Below, piece after piece: positions 9,264 to 17,285 of a stretch of DNA of 64,000 nt (position 1 is its first letter; each line of letters begins with the position of its first letter). Made by a program: the position numbers and the translations under genes. The notes beneath the pieces are model-generated. The model worked only from the letters and a program-made list of their open reading frames with translations. It searched no databases and had not been told where the DNA came from. Source of the stretch: Roseateles saccharophilus (GTDB taxonomy: Bacteria; Pseudomonadota; Gammaproteobacteria; Burkholderiales; Burkholderiaceae_C); contig NZ_SMBU01000010.1 of NCBI RefSeq assembly GCF_004342485.1, forward strand, positions 62,001 through 126,000, read 5' to 3'.

Positions 9264-10094
9264 TCAGGCTTCCAGAAGGATGGCGGATTCGGCCACCGGC
9301 TCCGCCGCGCGCCGCGCCTGCAGGGCCGCGAGCGCGTAGTGCGCGAACCAGGCCGTGGAGAAGGCGAACACCAGCGTGTAGAGCCAGATCGCCAGCAGCA
9401 CGAGGAAGGGCGCGAAGACGATAGCCATCGCGCCAAAGGCCCAGATCAGCGACGGCGCCGCCCCGAGATAGCCGCAGACGACGCCCATGACCAGCATCGG
9501 GATGCGGTGCTCGCGCAGCAGCGCACGGCGCTCCTCGACCGAGGCATGCTCGGCCAGCACGTCGAAGCCGAACACGCGGTAGGTCAGCCAGCCCCAGATC
9601 AGCGGCGGCAGCACCATGACCAGGGGCGGGATCAGCCACAGCGGAATGGACAGCACGATCAGCACGAGGGCCACCAGCGTGGCGCCCAGCGAGGCGGCCA
9701 CGCTCTGCAGCAGCGTGCCGCCGCGCTTCTTCTCGAGCAGCGGGAAGCGCCGCTCGGCCACCAGGCGCACGATGGCCGGCGTCATGCACAGCGCGACGAG
9801 CAGCAGACTCAGCAGCAGCACGACGGGCACCACGCCCGCCAGCACGACGACGGCGGCCAGCGCACTGCGCAGCGACTGCAGGCCCCAGGCGTCCAGCCAC
9901 TGCAGCAGGCTTTCGACGAGGCGCCAGCTCTCCAGCGTCGCGCGCACGCCGGCGATGGCGTCTTCCCAGAAGAAATACATGAAACCGAACACCAGCACGC
10001 CGGAGATGAACAGCGGCAGCAGCGACAGCGCGATGACCCGCGGATGCAGGCAATAGGCCGCGGCGCGCCAGAAGGAATCGGCGAGGCCTTGCAT
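9264..10094 (-). CDS. EI24 domain-containing inner-membrane protein
   Basis: A 276-residue polytopic membrane protein with about six hydrophobic segments. The LHPRVIALSLLPL start and the spaced helices fit the EI24/CysZ-like family. CysZ is a sulfate channel in enterobacteria, but I cannot assign a substrate here. The ATG overlaps the stop of the desaturase gene by one base. Four bases separate its stop from the CinA-like gene. Members of this family are common in Burkholderiales and mostly uncharacterised. Confidence 0.85.
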   Translation of the reverse strand: MQGLADSFWRAAAYCLHPRVIALSLLPLFISGVLVFGFMYFFWEDAIAGVRATLESWRLVESLLQWLDAWGLQSLRSALAAVVVLAGVVPVVLLLSLLLVALCMTPAIVRLVAERRFPLLEKKRGGTLLQSVAASLGATLVALVLIVLSIPLWLIPPLVMVLPPLIWGWLTYRVFGFDVLAEHASVEERRALLREHRIPMLVMGVVCGYLGAAPSLIWAFGAMAIVFAPFLVLLAIWLYTLVFAFSTAWFAHYALAALQARRAAEPVAESAILLEA

Positions 10095-11089
10095 CAGGCG
10101 GTCTTTCCGAACGTGGCGAAGAGCCGGGTCAGGCCCAGCCACTGCTGGCGCCAGAAGCCGCGGCCGTAGTCGCGGCCGCCCTCTTCCGGCAGCTGGTCGC
10201 GCACGCCGGTGGCGTCGAAGCGGCGCTCGAAGTCCGCGGTGCGGAAGAGCATGTCCCACCAGGGCAGCAGCACGCCGAAGTTGTGGCCGCCCAGCGTGCC
10301 GCGGCCGGAACCCTCGTGGCCGATGCCGATGCTGTGATGGCGGCGGTGAAAGCGCGGGCTGATCAGCAGCCGCTCGCCCAGGGCACCGAAGCTGATGCGC
10401 GCGTTGGCATGCTGCAGGCTCTGCAGCAGCTGGGTCACGACGGTGATGGCGACGAACTGCCCCGGCTCGACGCCGATCAGGCGGGCCAGCAGCGCGAAGG
10501 CGGTGGCGACGAGGACGTCGTCGAGCAGGTGGTTGCGGTCGTCGCACCACATCGTCATCTGGCGCTGGCTGTGGTGCAGGCTGTGCAAGGCCCACCACCA
10601 ATGGAACTGGTGCTGCCAGCGGTGCAGCCAGTAGCCGACGAAGTCGAAGACGACGAGGTAGAGCGCGAGGCTGACCCAGGCGATGTCGGTCACGCCCGGC
10701 CACAGCGCGTCGAGCTGCCAGGTGGGCAGGCCGGCCAGGCGGAGCTGGCCGGCCAGGCGGAGCTGGCCGGCGACCGCGTCCCAGGCCGGCTGCACGGCGA
10801 AGAACAACGCCAGGCGCACGAGGCCGAGACGGTGGATCAGCGTGTAGACGACGTCGGTGCGCACGCTGGCGCGGTCCGTCACCGGCTCGACCGGCCAGAA
10901 CCGCTCCAGCAGGCCGATGCCGAGCAACAGCACGGCCACCTGGATCAGGCCCCAGAGCAGCCAGCCGGTGGCGTCGAAGGCGTCCTCCAGCAGGTTGCCG
11001 AAACCCAGCCCGAAGACGATGGGTTGCACGACGGACTCGTACAGCGCGAGCTGCACGGCATCGAAGGCGTTGCTGATCCAGTCGATCAC
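10094..11089 (-). CDS. Sterol desaturase / fatty acid hydroxylase family membrane enzyme
   Basis: A 331-residue integral membrane di-iron oxygenase. The histidine clusters HRWQH, HSLHHSQ and FHRRHHSIG fit the family pattern HX3H, HX2HH and HX2HH. The likely start is GTG at 11089, which overlaps the TGA of the deacetylase gene (GTGA); an upstream in-frame start would give a basic non-conserved extension. Substrate is unknown; relatives hydroxylate lipids or carotenoids. An in-frame 18-bp tandem duplication encodes AGQLRL twice. The gene is coupled to both neighbours by overlaps. Confidence 0.85.
   Translation of the reverse strand: MIDWISNAFDAVQLALYESVVQPIVFGLGFGNLLEDAFDATGWLLWGLIQVAVLLLGIGLLERFWPVEPVTDRASVRTDVVYTLIHRLGLVRLALFFAVQPAWDAVAGQLRLAGQLRLAGLPTWQLDALWPGVTDIAWVSLALYLVVFDFVGYWLHRWQHQFHWWWALHSLHHSQRQMTMWCDDRNHLLDDVLVATAFALLARLIGVEPGQFVAITVVTQLLQSLQHANARISFGALGERLLISPRFHRRHHSIGIGHEGSGRGTLGGHNFGVLLPWWDMLFRTADFERRFDATGVRDQLPEEGGRDYGRGFWRQQWLGLTRLFATFGKTA
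10731..10766 (-). repeat. 18-bp tandem duplication inside the desaturase gene
   Basis: Two perfect adjacent copies of CCGGCCAGGCGGAGCTGG encode the repeated hexapeptide AGQLRL. The duplication keeps the reading frame and lies in a loop between membrane segments, so it is probably a recent slippage event. Confidence 0.9.
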
Positions 11090-11877
11090 GGTTTCTTGGG
11101 TTCGGCGGTCTTGAAGAGGGCGGCGTAGCGCGGATGCTCGTGCAGCGGCGCGAAGCATAGGCCCCGCTGCTCCAGGCCGGTCATCAGCGGCTCCAGCACC
11201 GCAGGCGCCCAGGGGTCTTGGCGCTGCCAGATGCCGAGATGGGCGATCAGGATGTCGCCGGGCCTGATGTCGCGCAGCGCCTTCTCCAGCAGCTGGGCGT
11301 TGGGAGAAGTCTGGCTCGGCAGCTCGTCGCCGAGAAAGCCCGCGCGGCTCCAGCCCACATGGGTGAAGCCGCAGGCCCTGGCCGCGTTCAGCAACGCCGG
11401 GGAGGTGCGCCCGGCCGGCGCGCGAAAGATGGGGCTGAGCTTCTGTCCCGTCATCGCGGCGAAGCGCTCGCCGACCTTCTTCAGGCTCTCGCAGTACTGC
11501 TCGGGCGTCAGCTCGCGCACGACCGGCGGGCTGATGCCGGCCTGGGTGCGCACCTTGAAGCGCACCACCTTGCCGTCGGCGTCGGGCACGTCCTCCAGGA
11601 AGACGTCATGGTCCCAGGTGTGGGAGCCGAAGTCATGGCCCTCGGCCACACGCTCGCGCCACCAGGGCGCCCAGATCTCGTCCAGCGTCGTGCCGCCGGT
11701 CAGCGTGGGCTCGCTGGCGAGGAAGAAGGTCGCCTTCGCGTTGTGCTTCTTCAGCGTCTCGGCGATCAGCGGCGCGACACCCATGTGGCCGGTGTCGAAG
11801 GTGAGATAGACCGGCTTGTCGCAGGCCGGCTGCGCCGCGGCCGTGCCGACCGCGAGCGCCAGGAGCAGAGCCTTCAT
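11086..11877 (-). CDS. Polysaccharide deacetylase (NodB homology) family protein, exported
   Basis: A 263-residue protein with a signal peptide (MKALLLALAVGTAAA). The carbohydrate esterase 4 fold is seen in YLTFDTGHMG (motif 1, usually TFDDG), GSHTWDHD (metal-binding His pair), FRAPAGRTSP and LIAHLGIWQ. The change from DDG to DTG removes one of the usual catalytic/metal aspartates, so activity is uncertain. It acts in the periplasm on an N-acetylated or acylated glycan. Its ATG overlaps the stop of the YVTN propeller gene (ATGA) and its stop overlaps the desaturase start. Confidence 0.88.
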   Translation of the reverse strand: MKALLLALAVGTAAAQPACDKPVYLTFDTGHMGVAPLIAETLKKHNAKATFFLASEPTLTGGTTLDEIWAPWWRERVAEGHDFGSHTWDHDVFLEDVPDADGKVVRFKVRTQAGISPPVVRELTPEQYCESLKKVGERFAAMTGQKLSPIFRAPAGRTSPALLNAARACGFTHVGWSRAGFLGDELPSQTSPNAQLLEKALRDIRPGDILIAHLGIWQRQDPWAPAVLEPLMTGLEQRGLCFAPLHEHPRYAALFKTAEPKKP

Positions 11878-12860
11878 TGCCGGGGCTGATGATCCAGCGT
11901 CCAGATGCCGTGCGGCGACTTGCCGACCTTGACCTGGCGCACGACCCGGTGCGTCGTCGTGTCGATCTCGGTCAGCTTGCCGGCCCAGCGCGAGGTGACG
12001 AGCAGGGTCTTGCCGTCGCCCAGCACCTCCATGTCGTCCGGGCCCGCCGGGCCGGGGAACTGGTCGACGACGGTGAAGTTCGTGTAGTCGATCTTGCTGA
12101 TGGTGTTGCCGGCGCGGTTGCTGAGGAGGACGTGGCGCTTGTCGCCCCAGCCGCGGAAGGAGTGGGCGCCGTCGCCGGTGGGGATGCGCTTGACGAGCTG
12201 GGGGGCCTTGCCCGACACGTCCCAGACCTCGACGAAGCGGTCGCCGGTCAGCGCGACGAGCAGGAACTTGTCGTCCGGCGTCAGGAAGATGTCGGCCGGC
12301 AGCTTGCCCACCGGCTGCTTCCAGCGCACGGTCTGCGTGGCCAGGTCGATGGCCAGCAACTCACTGCTGTCCTGCAGGCTGGCGTAGAGCACGGTGCTCT
12401 TGCTGTCGATGTTCAGGTGGCTGGGCGTCTTGGGCGCCGGGATCTGCTTGACCAGCTGCAGCGGCTCCTTGGCCTCGCTGCCCTGCCAGCGGTAGAGGCT
12501 GACGTAGTCCAGCCGGTTGGACGCGGTGACGAACCACTTCATGTCCGGCGAGAAGCGCAGGTGGTAGGGGTCGGAGACGCCGCGCACGATGCGCTGCACC
12601 TCGGCCGTGCGCGGATTCAGGAAGGTCAGCGAGTCGCCCAGCGCGTTGGCGACGATGAGGCTCTTCTCGTCGGGCGACAGGTAGAGATGGTGGGGTTCCT
12701 TGCCCGTCGGGATGCGCTTGATGACCTGGAAGCTCGCCGGGTCGACGACGGAGATGTCGGCGTCCAGCGAGTTCAGCACGAAGACCGGCGGGCGCCCCGG
12801 CTGGGCCTGGGCCCCGAACGCCACCACCAAACCCAAGGCCAATGCCCAGCTGCGCAACAT
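11874..12860 (-). CDS. YncE-like YVTN beta-propeller protein, exported
   Basis: A 328-residue protein with a signal peptide (MLRSWALALGLVVAFGAQA). It contains about seven 40-residue beta-propeller repeats typical of YncE/surface-antigen propellers (for example HHLYLSPDEKSLIVAN, PDDMEVLGDGKTLLVTS). Such proteins bind ligands or DNA or act as scaffolds; no catalytic residues are recognisable. The ATG at 12860 has GGAG nine bases upstream; a GTG three codons earlier would overlap that site. It is the first gene of the five-gene overlapping run ending with the CinA-like gene. Confidence 0.85.
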   Translation of the reverse strand: MLRSWALALGLVVAFGAQAQPGRPPVFVLNSLDADISVVDPASFQVIKRIPTGKEPHHLYLSPDEKSLIVANALGDSLTFLNPRTAEVQRIVRGVSDPYHLRFSPDMKWFVTASNRLDYVSLYRWQGSEAKEPLQLVKQIPAPKTPSHLNIDSKSTVLYASLQDSSELLAIDLATQTVRWKQPVGKLPADIFLTPDDKFLLVALTGDRFVEVWDVSGKAPQLVKRIPTGDGAHSFRGWGDKRHVLLSNRAGNTISKIDYTNFTVVDQFPGPAGPDDMEVLGDGKTLLVTSRWAGKLTEIDTTTHRVVRQVKVGKSPHGIWTLDHQPRQ

Positions 12861-13014
12861 CCCGATCACTCCAAAGCAAAGGGCGGCACGCCGCCGCCCT
12901 GTACATCGAGTTTACCCGGGGGTGTTCCCTGGGCTCTGACCTGCATCAAGCCAGTTCACTCGCTCCCCTTGCAGGGCGCGCCGTCGCGGAGCTCCGGCCA
13001 CTCGTGAGGCGTCA

Positions 13015-13034
13015 CCGAGTCCGCAGGGACTCGG
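13015..13034 (-). terminator. Stem-loop after the AIM24-like gene
   Basis: CCGAGTCC-GCAG-GGACTCGG forms a perfect 8-bp stem eight bases after the stop of the upstream gene on the - strand. There is no T-run, so it may terminate weakly or protect the transcript's 3' end. A second imperfect GC hairpin lies at about 12880-12900, before the propeller gene. Confidence 0.5.
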
Positions 13035-13042
13035 CTCGGCCC

Positions 13043-13855
13043 TCACTCCTCATCGCCCCCAAGGATGCCGCCGAGCAGCCCGCCGGCGCCGAAGCCGCCC
13101 AGCACCGAGCCCTCCTCCTTGTGGCCGCCGTTCTGCGGCGCCGCCGCGAAGATGCGCGAGGCCAGGCGCGAGAAAGGCAGGCTTTGCAGCCAGACCTCGC
13201 CGGGACCGGTCAGCTTGGCCAGGAACAGGCCTTCGCCGCCGAACAGCGCCGTCTTGATCTTGCCGACGTACTGGATCTCGAAGTTCACGCTCGGCGTGTA
13301 GGCCACCACGCAGCCCGTGTCGACCAGCAGCGTCTGCCCCGGCTGCAGGCTGCGCTTGACGATGGTGCCGCCCGCATGCACGAAGGCCAGGCCATCGCCG
13401 TCCAGGCGCTCCATGATGAAGCCCTCGCCGCCGAAGAAGCCGGTGGACAGCTTCTGCTGGAAGGCGATGCCGAGAGACACGCCGCGCGCCGCGCACAGGA
13501 AGGCATCCTTCTGGCAGATCAGTGTGCCGCCGAGCTTTGCCAGGTCCATCGCGACGATCTTGCCCGGATAGGGCGCCGCGAAGGCCACGCGCTGCTTGCC
13601 CGTGCCGTGGTTGGTGTAGATGGTCGTGAACAGCGACTCACCCGTCAGCAGCCGCTTGCCGGCACCCAGCAGCTTGCCGAAGAAGCCGCCCTGGCCCGCC
13701 GAGCCATCGCCGAAGACGGCATCCATGCCGATGGCCGAGTCCATGAAGAACATCGAGCCGGCCTCGCCGATGGCCGCCTCGCCGGGGTCGAGTTCGATCT
13801 CGACGAACTGCATCTCGGCGCCCTTGATCTCGTAGTCCACCACATCCATGGCCAT
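13043..13855 (-). CDS. TIGR00266 / AIM24 family protein
   Basis: A 270-residue cytoplasmic protein of the AIM24 double-stranded beta-helix family (TIGR00266). Typical are the glycine-rich repeats [22 protein letters not shown] and [15 protein letters not shown] and the Gly-rich C-terminus [18 protein letters not shown]. Bacterial members are of unknown biochemical function. AIM24 in yeast mitochondria maintains inner membrane organisation. The ATG at 13855 has a GGAGAG site. It is divergent from the GbsR-type regulator, so the operator between them could also affect this gene. Confidence 0.88.
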   Translation of the reverse strand: MAMDVVDYEIKGAEMQFVEIELDPGEAAIGEAGSMFFMDSAIGMDAVFGDGSAGQGGFFGKLLGAGKRLLTGESLFTTIYTNHGTGKQRVAFAAPYPGKIVAMDLAKLGGTLICQKDAFLCAARGVSLGIAFQQKLSTGFFGGEGFIMERLDGDGLAFVHAGGTIVKRSLQPGQTLLVDTGCVVAYTPSVNFEIQYVGKIKTALFGGEGLFLAKLTGPGEVWLQSLPFSRLASRIFAAAPQNGGHKEEGSVLGGFGAGGLLGGILGGDEE

Positions 13856-13915
13856 GTGGCTCTCCTGCTCAAAAAAGGGGTCGCATGATAGCCACAGCCG
13901 TTGGCATGGGAAGTT

Positions 13916-13935
13916 ATTTCTCTGTTGACAGAAAT
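13916..13935 (+). promoter_or_regulatory. Putative GbsR operator 1, overlapping the -35 box of the regulator gene
   Basis: ATTTCTCT-GTTG-ACAGAAAT is a near-perfect inverted repeat (7 of 8 bases per arm). The same 20-mer, differing only in the four central bases, occurs before the next operon at 14605. It contains a perfect TTGACA (13925-13930), spaced 16 bases from TACGCT (13947-13952). Autoregulation is inferred from position. Confidence 0.72.
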
Positions 13936-13959
13936 TTCAGACGGCGTACGCTCGCGGCC

Positions 13960-14568
13960 ATGGAACTCACCGACATCGCCCGCCGCTTCGTCGTCCACTG
14001 GGGCGAAATGGGCTCGAACTGGGGCGTCAACCGCAGCGTCGCCCAGATCCACGCGCTGCTCTTCGTGCATGGCCGGCCGCTGCATGCCGAGGACATCGCC
14101 GACACCCTCGCGCTGGCCCGCTCCAATGTCAGCAACAGCCTGAAGGAGTTGCAGAACTGGCGGCTGATCCGCGTGACCCATGAACTCGGCGACCGGCGCG
14201 ATTACTACGAGACCTCGGGCGACGTCTGGGAGCTGTTCCGCACCATCGTGCGCGAGCGCAAGGAGCGCGAGTTCGACCCCACGGTGCGCCTGCTGCGCGA
14301 GCTGTCGGCCGACCCGGCGCTGGCCCAGGAGTCACCGGCGCTGCAAGACCGGCTGCGCAGCACGATGGAGTTCATGCAGACCCTGGGCAGCTGGAGCGAC
14401 GAGATGCTGCGGCTGAGCCCGGCAACGCTGGAGAAGATCCTGCGCCTGGGTGCCCAAGTGCAGCGCTTCGTGCGGCCGGCCGAGTCCAACCCGCCCTCCG
14501 CAGGCCCCGCCACCGCCGATGTCGCTCCCGCCTTCCCGGCCGTCCCGCCCTTCCCTCCCATGGCTTGA
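13960..14568 (+). CDS. GbsR/MarR family transcriptional regulator
   Basis: A 202-residue winged-helix regulator. The GbsR signature is clear: residues 15-95 hold WGVNRSVAQIHALLFVHG, the recognition region DTLALARSNVSNSLKELQNW, and wing GDRRDYYETSGDVWELFR. The C-terminus is Pro/Ala-rich and unconserved. Relatives repress choline/betaine genes or envelope-stress genes. The start at 13960 begins the conserved domain; it has no Shine-Dalgarno, and a TACGCT box seven bases upstream suggests a leaderless mRNA. A strong terminator follows, and a matching operator precedes the next operon, so it probably controls itself and that operon. Confidence 0.88.
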   Translation: MELTDIARRFVVHWGEMGSNWGVNRSVAQIHALLFVHGRPLHAEDIADTLALARSNVSNSLKELQNWRLIRVTHELGDRRDYYETSGDVWELFRTIVRERKEREFDPTVRLLRELSADPALAQESPALQDRLRSTMEFMQTLGSWSDEMLRLSPATLEKILRLGAQVQRFVRPAESNPPSAGPATADVAPAFPAVPPFPPMA

Positions 14569-14573
14569 GCCTT

Positions 14574-14596
14574 CGGAGACCTAGGTCTCTTTTTTT
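14574..14596 (+). terminator. Rho-independent terminator after the GbsR gene
   Basis: GAGACCTAGGTCTC, a perfect palindrome, is followed by seven T, six bases after the stop codon region. It separates the regulator transcript from the operon that starts at 14632. Confidence 0.85.
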
Positions 14597-14604
14597 GATC
14601 ACAA

Positions 14605-14624
14605 ATTTCTCTTTCAACAGAAAT
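14605..14624 (+). promoter_or_regulatory. Putative GbsR operator 2, before the DCC/DoxX/DUF2269 operon
   Basis: ATTTCTCT-TTCA-ACAGAAAT matches operator 1 in 16 of 20 positions, including both arms. It ends seven bases before the ATG of the first operon gene, so a bound regulator would block transcription start. Regulation is inferred. Confidence 0.72.
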
Positions 14625-14631
14625 AACCGCC

Positions 14632-15054
14632 ATGACTGCAAACAACCACAGCCACACGGTCTACTACGACGGCGCCTGTCCGCTGTGCCGCAGCGAGATG
14701 GGCGTGCTGATGCGCGACAACTGCGCCGGCCGGCTGAGCTTCGTCGACATCTCGCAGCCAGACTTCGACGCCGCGGCACTCGGTGTGACCCGGGCCGCAC
14801 TGATGGCGCGGCTGCACCTGCAAGCCCGTGACGGCAGCTGGCTGATCGGCGTCCCAGCCGTGCAGGCGGCCTACGCCGCGACCGGCCACGACCGTGTCGC
14901 CCGCGCGCTGACCCATCCCGCCGTGACGCGGCTGGCGCGGCCAGCCTACGACTGGCTGGCGGCCCATCGCTACCGCCTGCCGCGCTGGCTGCTGAAGCTC
15001 GTGCACCTGCACGCCGGCCGCTGCGCGCCCGAAGGCGCCTGCCGCGCCCACTGA
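14632..15054 (+). CDS. DCC-family thiol-disulfide oxidoreductase
   Basis: A 140-residue protein of the DUF393/DCC family with the signature YYDGACPLCRSEM (residues 11-23), in which the CxxC pair forms a thioredoxin-like redox centre. The family is predicted to exchange disulfides; few members are characterised. The C-terminal half has a hydrophobic helix followed by LHAGRCAPEGACRAH with two more cysteines. It is the first gene of the operator-controlled operon. There is no clear Shine-Dalgarno, because the operator occupies the space. Confidence 0.85.
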   Translation: MTANNHSHTVYYDGACPLCRSEMGVLMRDNCAGRLSFVDISQPDFDAAALGVTRAALMARLHLQARDGSWLIGVPAVQAAYAATGHDRVARALTHPAVTRLARPAYDWLAAHRYRLPRWLLKLVHLHAGRCAPEGACRAH

Positions 15055-15075
15055 TTTCAACCCAAGGAGAGCACC

Positions 15076-15465
15076 ATGTCCGAGCTGAACTTTTTCGTGA
15101 CCCTCTTCATCGCCGTCCTCGGCCCCGTCCTCGCCATCCGCTATCTGCAGCCCATCCTGCTCGTAGTGCTGGATGCACTGTGCGTGGAGCCGCTACCCGG
15201 CAAGGTCGGCGCGCATTTCTGGGTGCGCAGCGCCTATGTGCTGGCCATCGCCGGCACACTGGTGCTGGCGCTGAGCTTCGGCGAGTTCCACGCCAGCCTG
15301 CTGGACGCCGTGCACCGCGCACTGTGGCTGGCCTCGACGGGCAGCTTCGTCAGCATCGCCATCATCACGCGCCGTGTCTGGGCGCCGGTGCAGGGTCGAT
15401 TGGCGAATCGTGTCGCACTGTCGGCCGCCCACGGCCATGCGGCGGCAGTCGTGACGGATCGCTGA
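15076..15465 (+). CDS. Small integral membrane protein, unknown
   Basis: A 129-residue protein with about three hydrophobic segments (near residues 5-28, 52-70 and 83-97) and a basic C-terminus. I do not recognise the family. A strong AAGGAGA site precedes the ATG. It lies 21 bases after the DCC gene and three bases before the SDR gene, so it belongs to the same operon. A membrane partner for the DCC or DoxX-like proteins is plausible but unproven. Confidence 0.75.
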   Translation: MSELNFFVTLFIAVLGPVLAIRYLQPILLVVLDALCVEPLPGKVGAHFWVRSAYVLAIAGTLVLALSFGEFHASLLDAVHRALWLASTGSFVSIAIITRRVWAPVQGRLANRVALSAAHGHAAAVVTDR

Positions 15466-15468
15466 GCC

Positions 15469-16287
15469 ATGAATATCCTCGTCATCGGCGCCGGCGGCTT
15501 CATCGGCCGCCACCTCTGCGCCGCGCTCGCCGCCGCCGGCCACCAGGCCCGGCGCGCCGAGCTGCGGCCTGCCACCACCTGGGACCGCCCCGAAGCCTGG
15601 CAGCCCCTGCTGCAGGGCATGGACGGCGTCATCTATGCCGCCGGCTGCCTGCGCGATCAGGCCGGCGGCGTAGACGACCTGCTCGACCTGCTACACCACC
15701 GCGCGCCAGCCGCTCTGGCCGACGCCTGCGAGGCGGCGGGCGTCGGCCGCCTCGTGCATGTATCTGCGCTGTGTGGCGGCGTCAGCACCTACACGCGCAG
15801 CAAGCACGCTGGCGAGGTCGCGCTGGCCGGCCGGGCCTGCATCGTGCGGCCCAGCCTTGTCGTCGGGGTGGGCGGCGTCAGCAGCCGCATGCTGGACCTG
15901 CTGGCCCGCCTGCCCTGGCTGCCACTACCGGCCGAAGTCGCGCGCTGCCGCGTGCAGCCGATCCGCGTCGAGGACCTGGCCGCAGGCATCGTCGCAGCGC
16001 TGGCCGCACCACAGCCGGCAGCGTCGTGGACCGCCGTCGGCCCGGAAGCAGCGACGGTGGCCGAGTGGATCGCCCGGCGCCGCGCCGCCCGCGGCCAGGC
16101 GCCGGCCCGGCACATCGTGCTGCCGCAGGCGCTGACGCGCGCCTCGGCCCGCCTGGGCGATCTGATCGCGTTGGGTCCCTGGTGCAGCACGGCGCTCGAG
16201 CTGCTGGCCCATGACAGCGCCGAGCCACCATCGGCCTCGCCGCTGGCGCGGCCGCTGCGCAGCGCGATGGAAGGCGCCTGGGCATGA
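15469..16287 (+). CDS. NAD(P)-binding SDR / epimerase-like protein
   Basis: A 272-residue Rossmann-fold protein. The N-terminus MNILVIGAGGFIGRHL carries the GxGGxxG nucleotide-binding motif of atypical extended SDRs. The canonical YxxxK is represented by YTRSK in VSALCGGVSTYTRSKHAGE. Related proteins pair with or fuse to DoxX-like domains and act as NAD(P)H-dependent reductases or quinone-binding proteins. Its stop overlaps the DoxX-like gene start by four bases (ATGA). No clear Shine-Dalgarno exists, so translation is probably coupled to the preceding gene. Confidence 0.82.
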   Translation: MNILVIGAGGFIGRHLCAALAAAGHQARRAELRPATTWDRPEAWQPLLQGMDGVIYAAGCLRDQAGGVDDLLDLLHHRAPAALADACEAAGVGRLVHVSALCGGVSTYTRSKHAGEVALAGRACIVRPSLVVGVGGVSSRMLDLLARLPWLPLPAEVARCRVQPIRVEDLAAGIVAALAAPQPAASWTAVGPEAATVAEWIARRRAARGQAPARHIVLPQALTRASARLGDLIALGPWCSTALELLAHDSAEPPSASPLARPLRSAMEGAWA

Positions 16288-16655
16288 CGCCGCGTCAACA
16301 CCTGCTCGCACGCGGCTCGTTGGTGCTGCTGTGGTGGGGCACGGTCGCGGCCAGCCTGCACGACGGCGGCGCTGCTGGCATCGCGCTGCTGCGCAACGCC
16401 ACGGGCATGAGTGCCGGCCCGGCGCTCGGCCTGGTGCTGCTCGGCTGCATCTGGGATGCAGTCACAGGTTTGTGGCTGCTGCTGCGCCCCGGCGCCCTCG
16501 CCTGCCGCGTCGCCGCCGCCGGCGTCGTCGGCATGACGGGGCTGGCCAGCCTGCTCGTCCCCGCACTCTGGCTGGACCCCTTCGGCGCCTTGCTGAAGAA
16601 CCTGCCGGTGTTGGTGCTCCTCGCTCTTCTGGCCCGGGAGGCCCGCCCCGAATGA
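16284..16655 (+). CDS. DoxX-like membrane protein
   Basis: A 123-residue protein with four hydrophobic segments typical of the DoxX-like family (DoxX_3): LVLLWWGTVAASL, LGLVLLGCIWDAVTGLWLLL, VAAAGVVGMTGLASLL and LKNLPVLVLLALLA. DoxX-type proteins are subunits of quinone- or thiosulfate-linked oxidoreductases or membrane partners of redox proteins. It overlaps both neighbours by ATGA, so the three genes are stoichiometrically coupled. Confidence 0.8.
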   Translation: MTPRQHLLARGSLVLLWWGTVAASLHDGGAAGIALLRNATGMSAGPALGLVLLGCIWDAVTGLWLLLRPGALACRVAAAGVVGMTGLASLLVPALWLDPFGALLKNLPVLVLLALLAREARPE

Positions 16656-17128
16656 ACACCTACCTGCTCGTCAAATGCCTGCACATCGTCAGCAGCGTGC
16701 TGCTCGTGGGCACAGGCTTCGGCTCGGCCTTCTACCTCTTCTTTGCCAACCGCAGTGCCAGCCTGGAGGCCCGCACCGTCGTCGCCCGGCTGGTCGTCAG
16801 GGCCGACCTGTGGTTCACGACACCGGCCGTCATCGTGCAGCCCCTCAGCGGCCTCTGGCTGGCCCATGGCGGCGGCTGGCCGCTGGCGACGCCGTGGCTG
16901 CTGGCTTCGATCACTCTGTACGCACTGGCCGGCGCCTGCTGGCTGCCGGTGCTGTGGCTGCAGCTGAAGATGGCGCGGGAGGTGCAAGCGGCGCTGGAGC
17001 AGCGCCGGCCGCTGACGCCGTCCTACCGGCGCTGGCAACTTGCCTGGGAGTGGCTGGGCTACCCCGCCTTCGCGGCCATGATGGCCGTCTTCTTCCTGAT
17101 GGTGAACAAGCCTGCGCTGTGGGGCTGA
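16652..17128 (+). CDS. DUF2269 family integral membrane protein
   Basis: A 158-residue protein with four membrane helices. The start MNTYLLVKCLHIVSSVLLVGTG, with histidine in the first helix, and the closing FFLMVNKP match DUF2269, often found beside SDR-DoxX proteins. The conserved histidines suggest a cofactor or quinone role, but this is conjecture. It is the last gene of the operon; no T-run terminator follows, only the decayed LuxR remnant on the opposite strand. Confidence 0.82.
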   Translation: MNTYLLVKCLHIVSSVLLVGTGFGSAFYLFFANRSASLEARTVVARLVVRADLWFTTPAVIVQPLSGLWLAHGGGWPLATPWLLASITLYALAGACWLPVLWLQLKMAREVQAALEQRRPLTPSYRRWQLAWEWLGYPAFAAMMAVFFLMVNKPALWG

Positions 17129-17246
17129 TCAGATCGGCAGCTCGCGCCGGGCCATCGCGACGGCCCGAGCGCGGCCCTCGGCGCCTAGCCTGGCCAGCGT
17201 AGCCGGCACATGGTGCTCCACGGTGCGATGGCCCAGCTGCGATAGG
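17129..17246 (-). pseudogene. Remnant of a LuxR-type regulator C-terminus
   Basis: Reading the - strand from 17246 to 17129 gives CLSQLGHRTVEHHV followed by PATLARLGAEGRARAVAMAR and a stop. This is the recognition and dimerisation part of a GerE/LuxR helix-turn-helix (compare TVEHHV...KLG..SRAEAV). The rest of the gene is missing and no start codon is in frame, so it is a fragment, presumably of a deleted response regulator. Confidence 0.65.
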
Positions 17247-17285
17247 CAGCGCCGGAGCCGCCGACACGATGTCGCGGCCGCTTCT

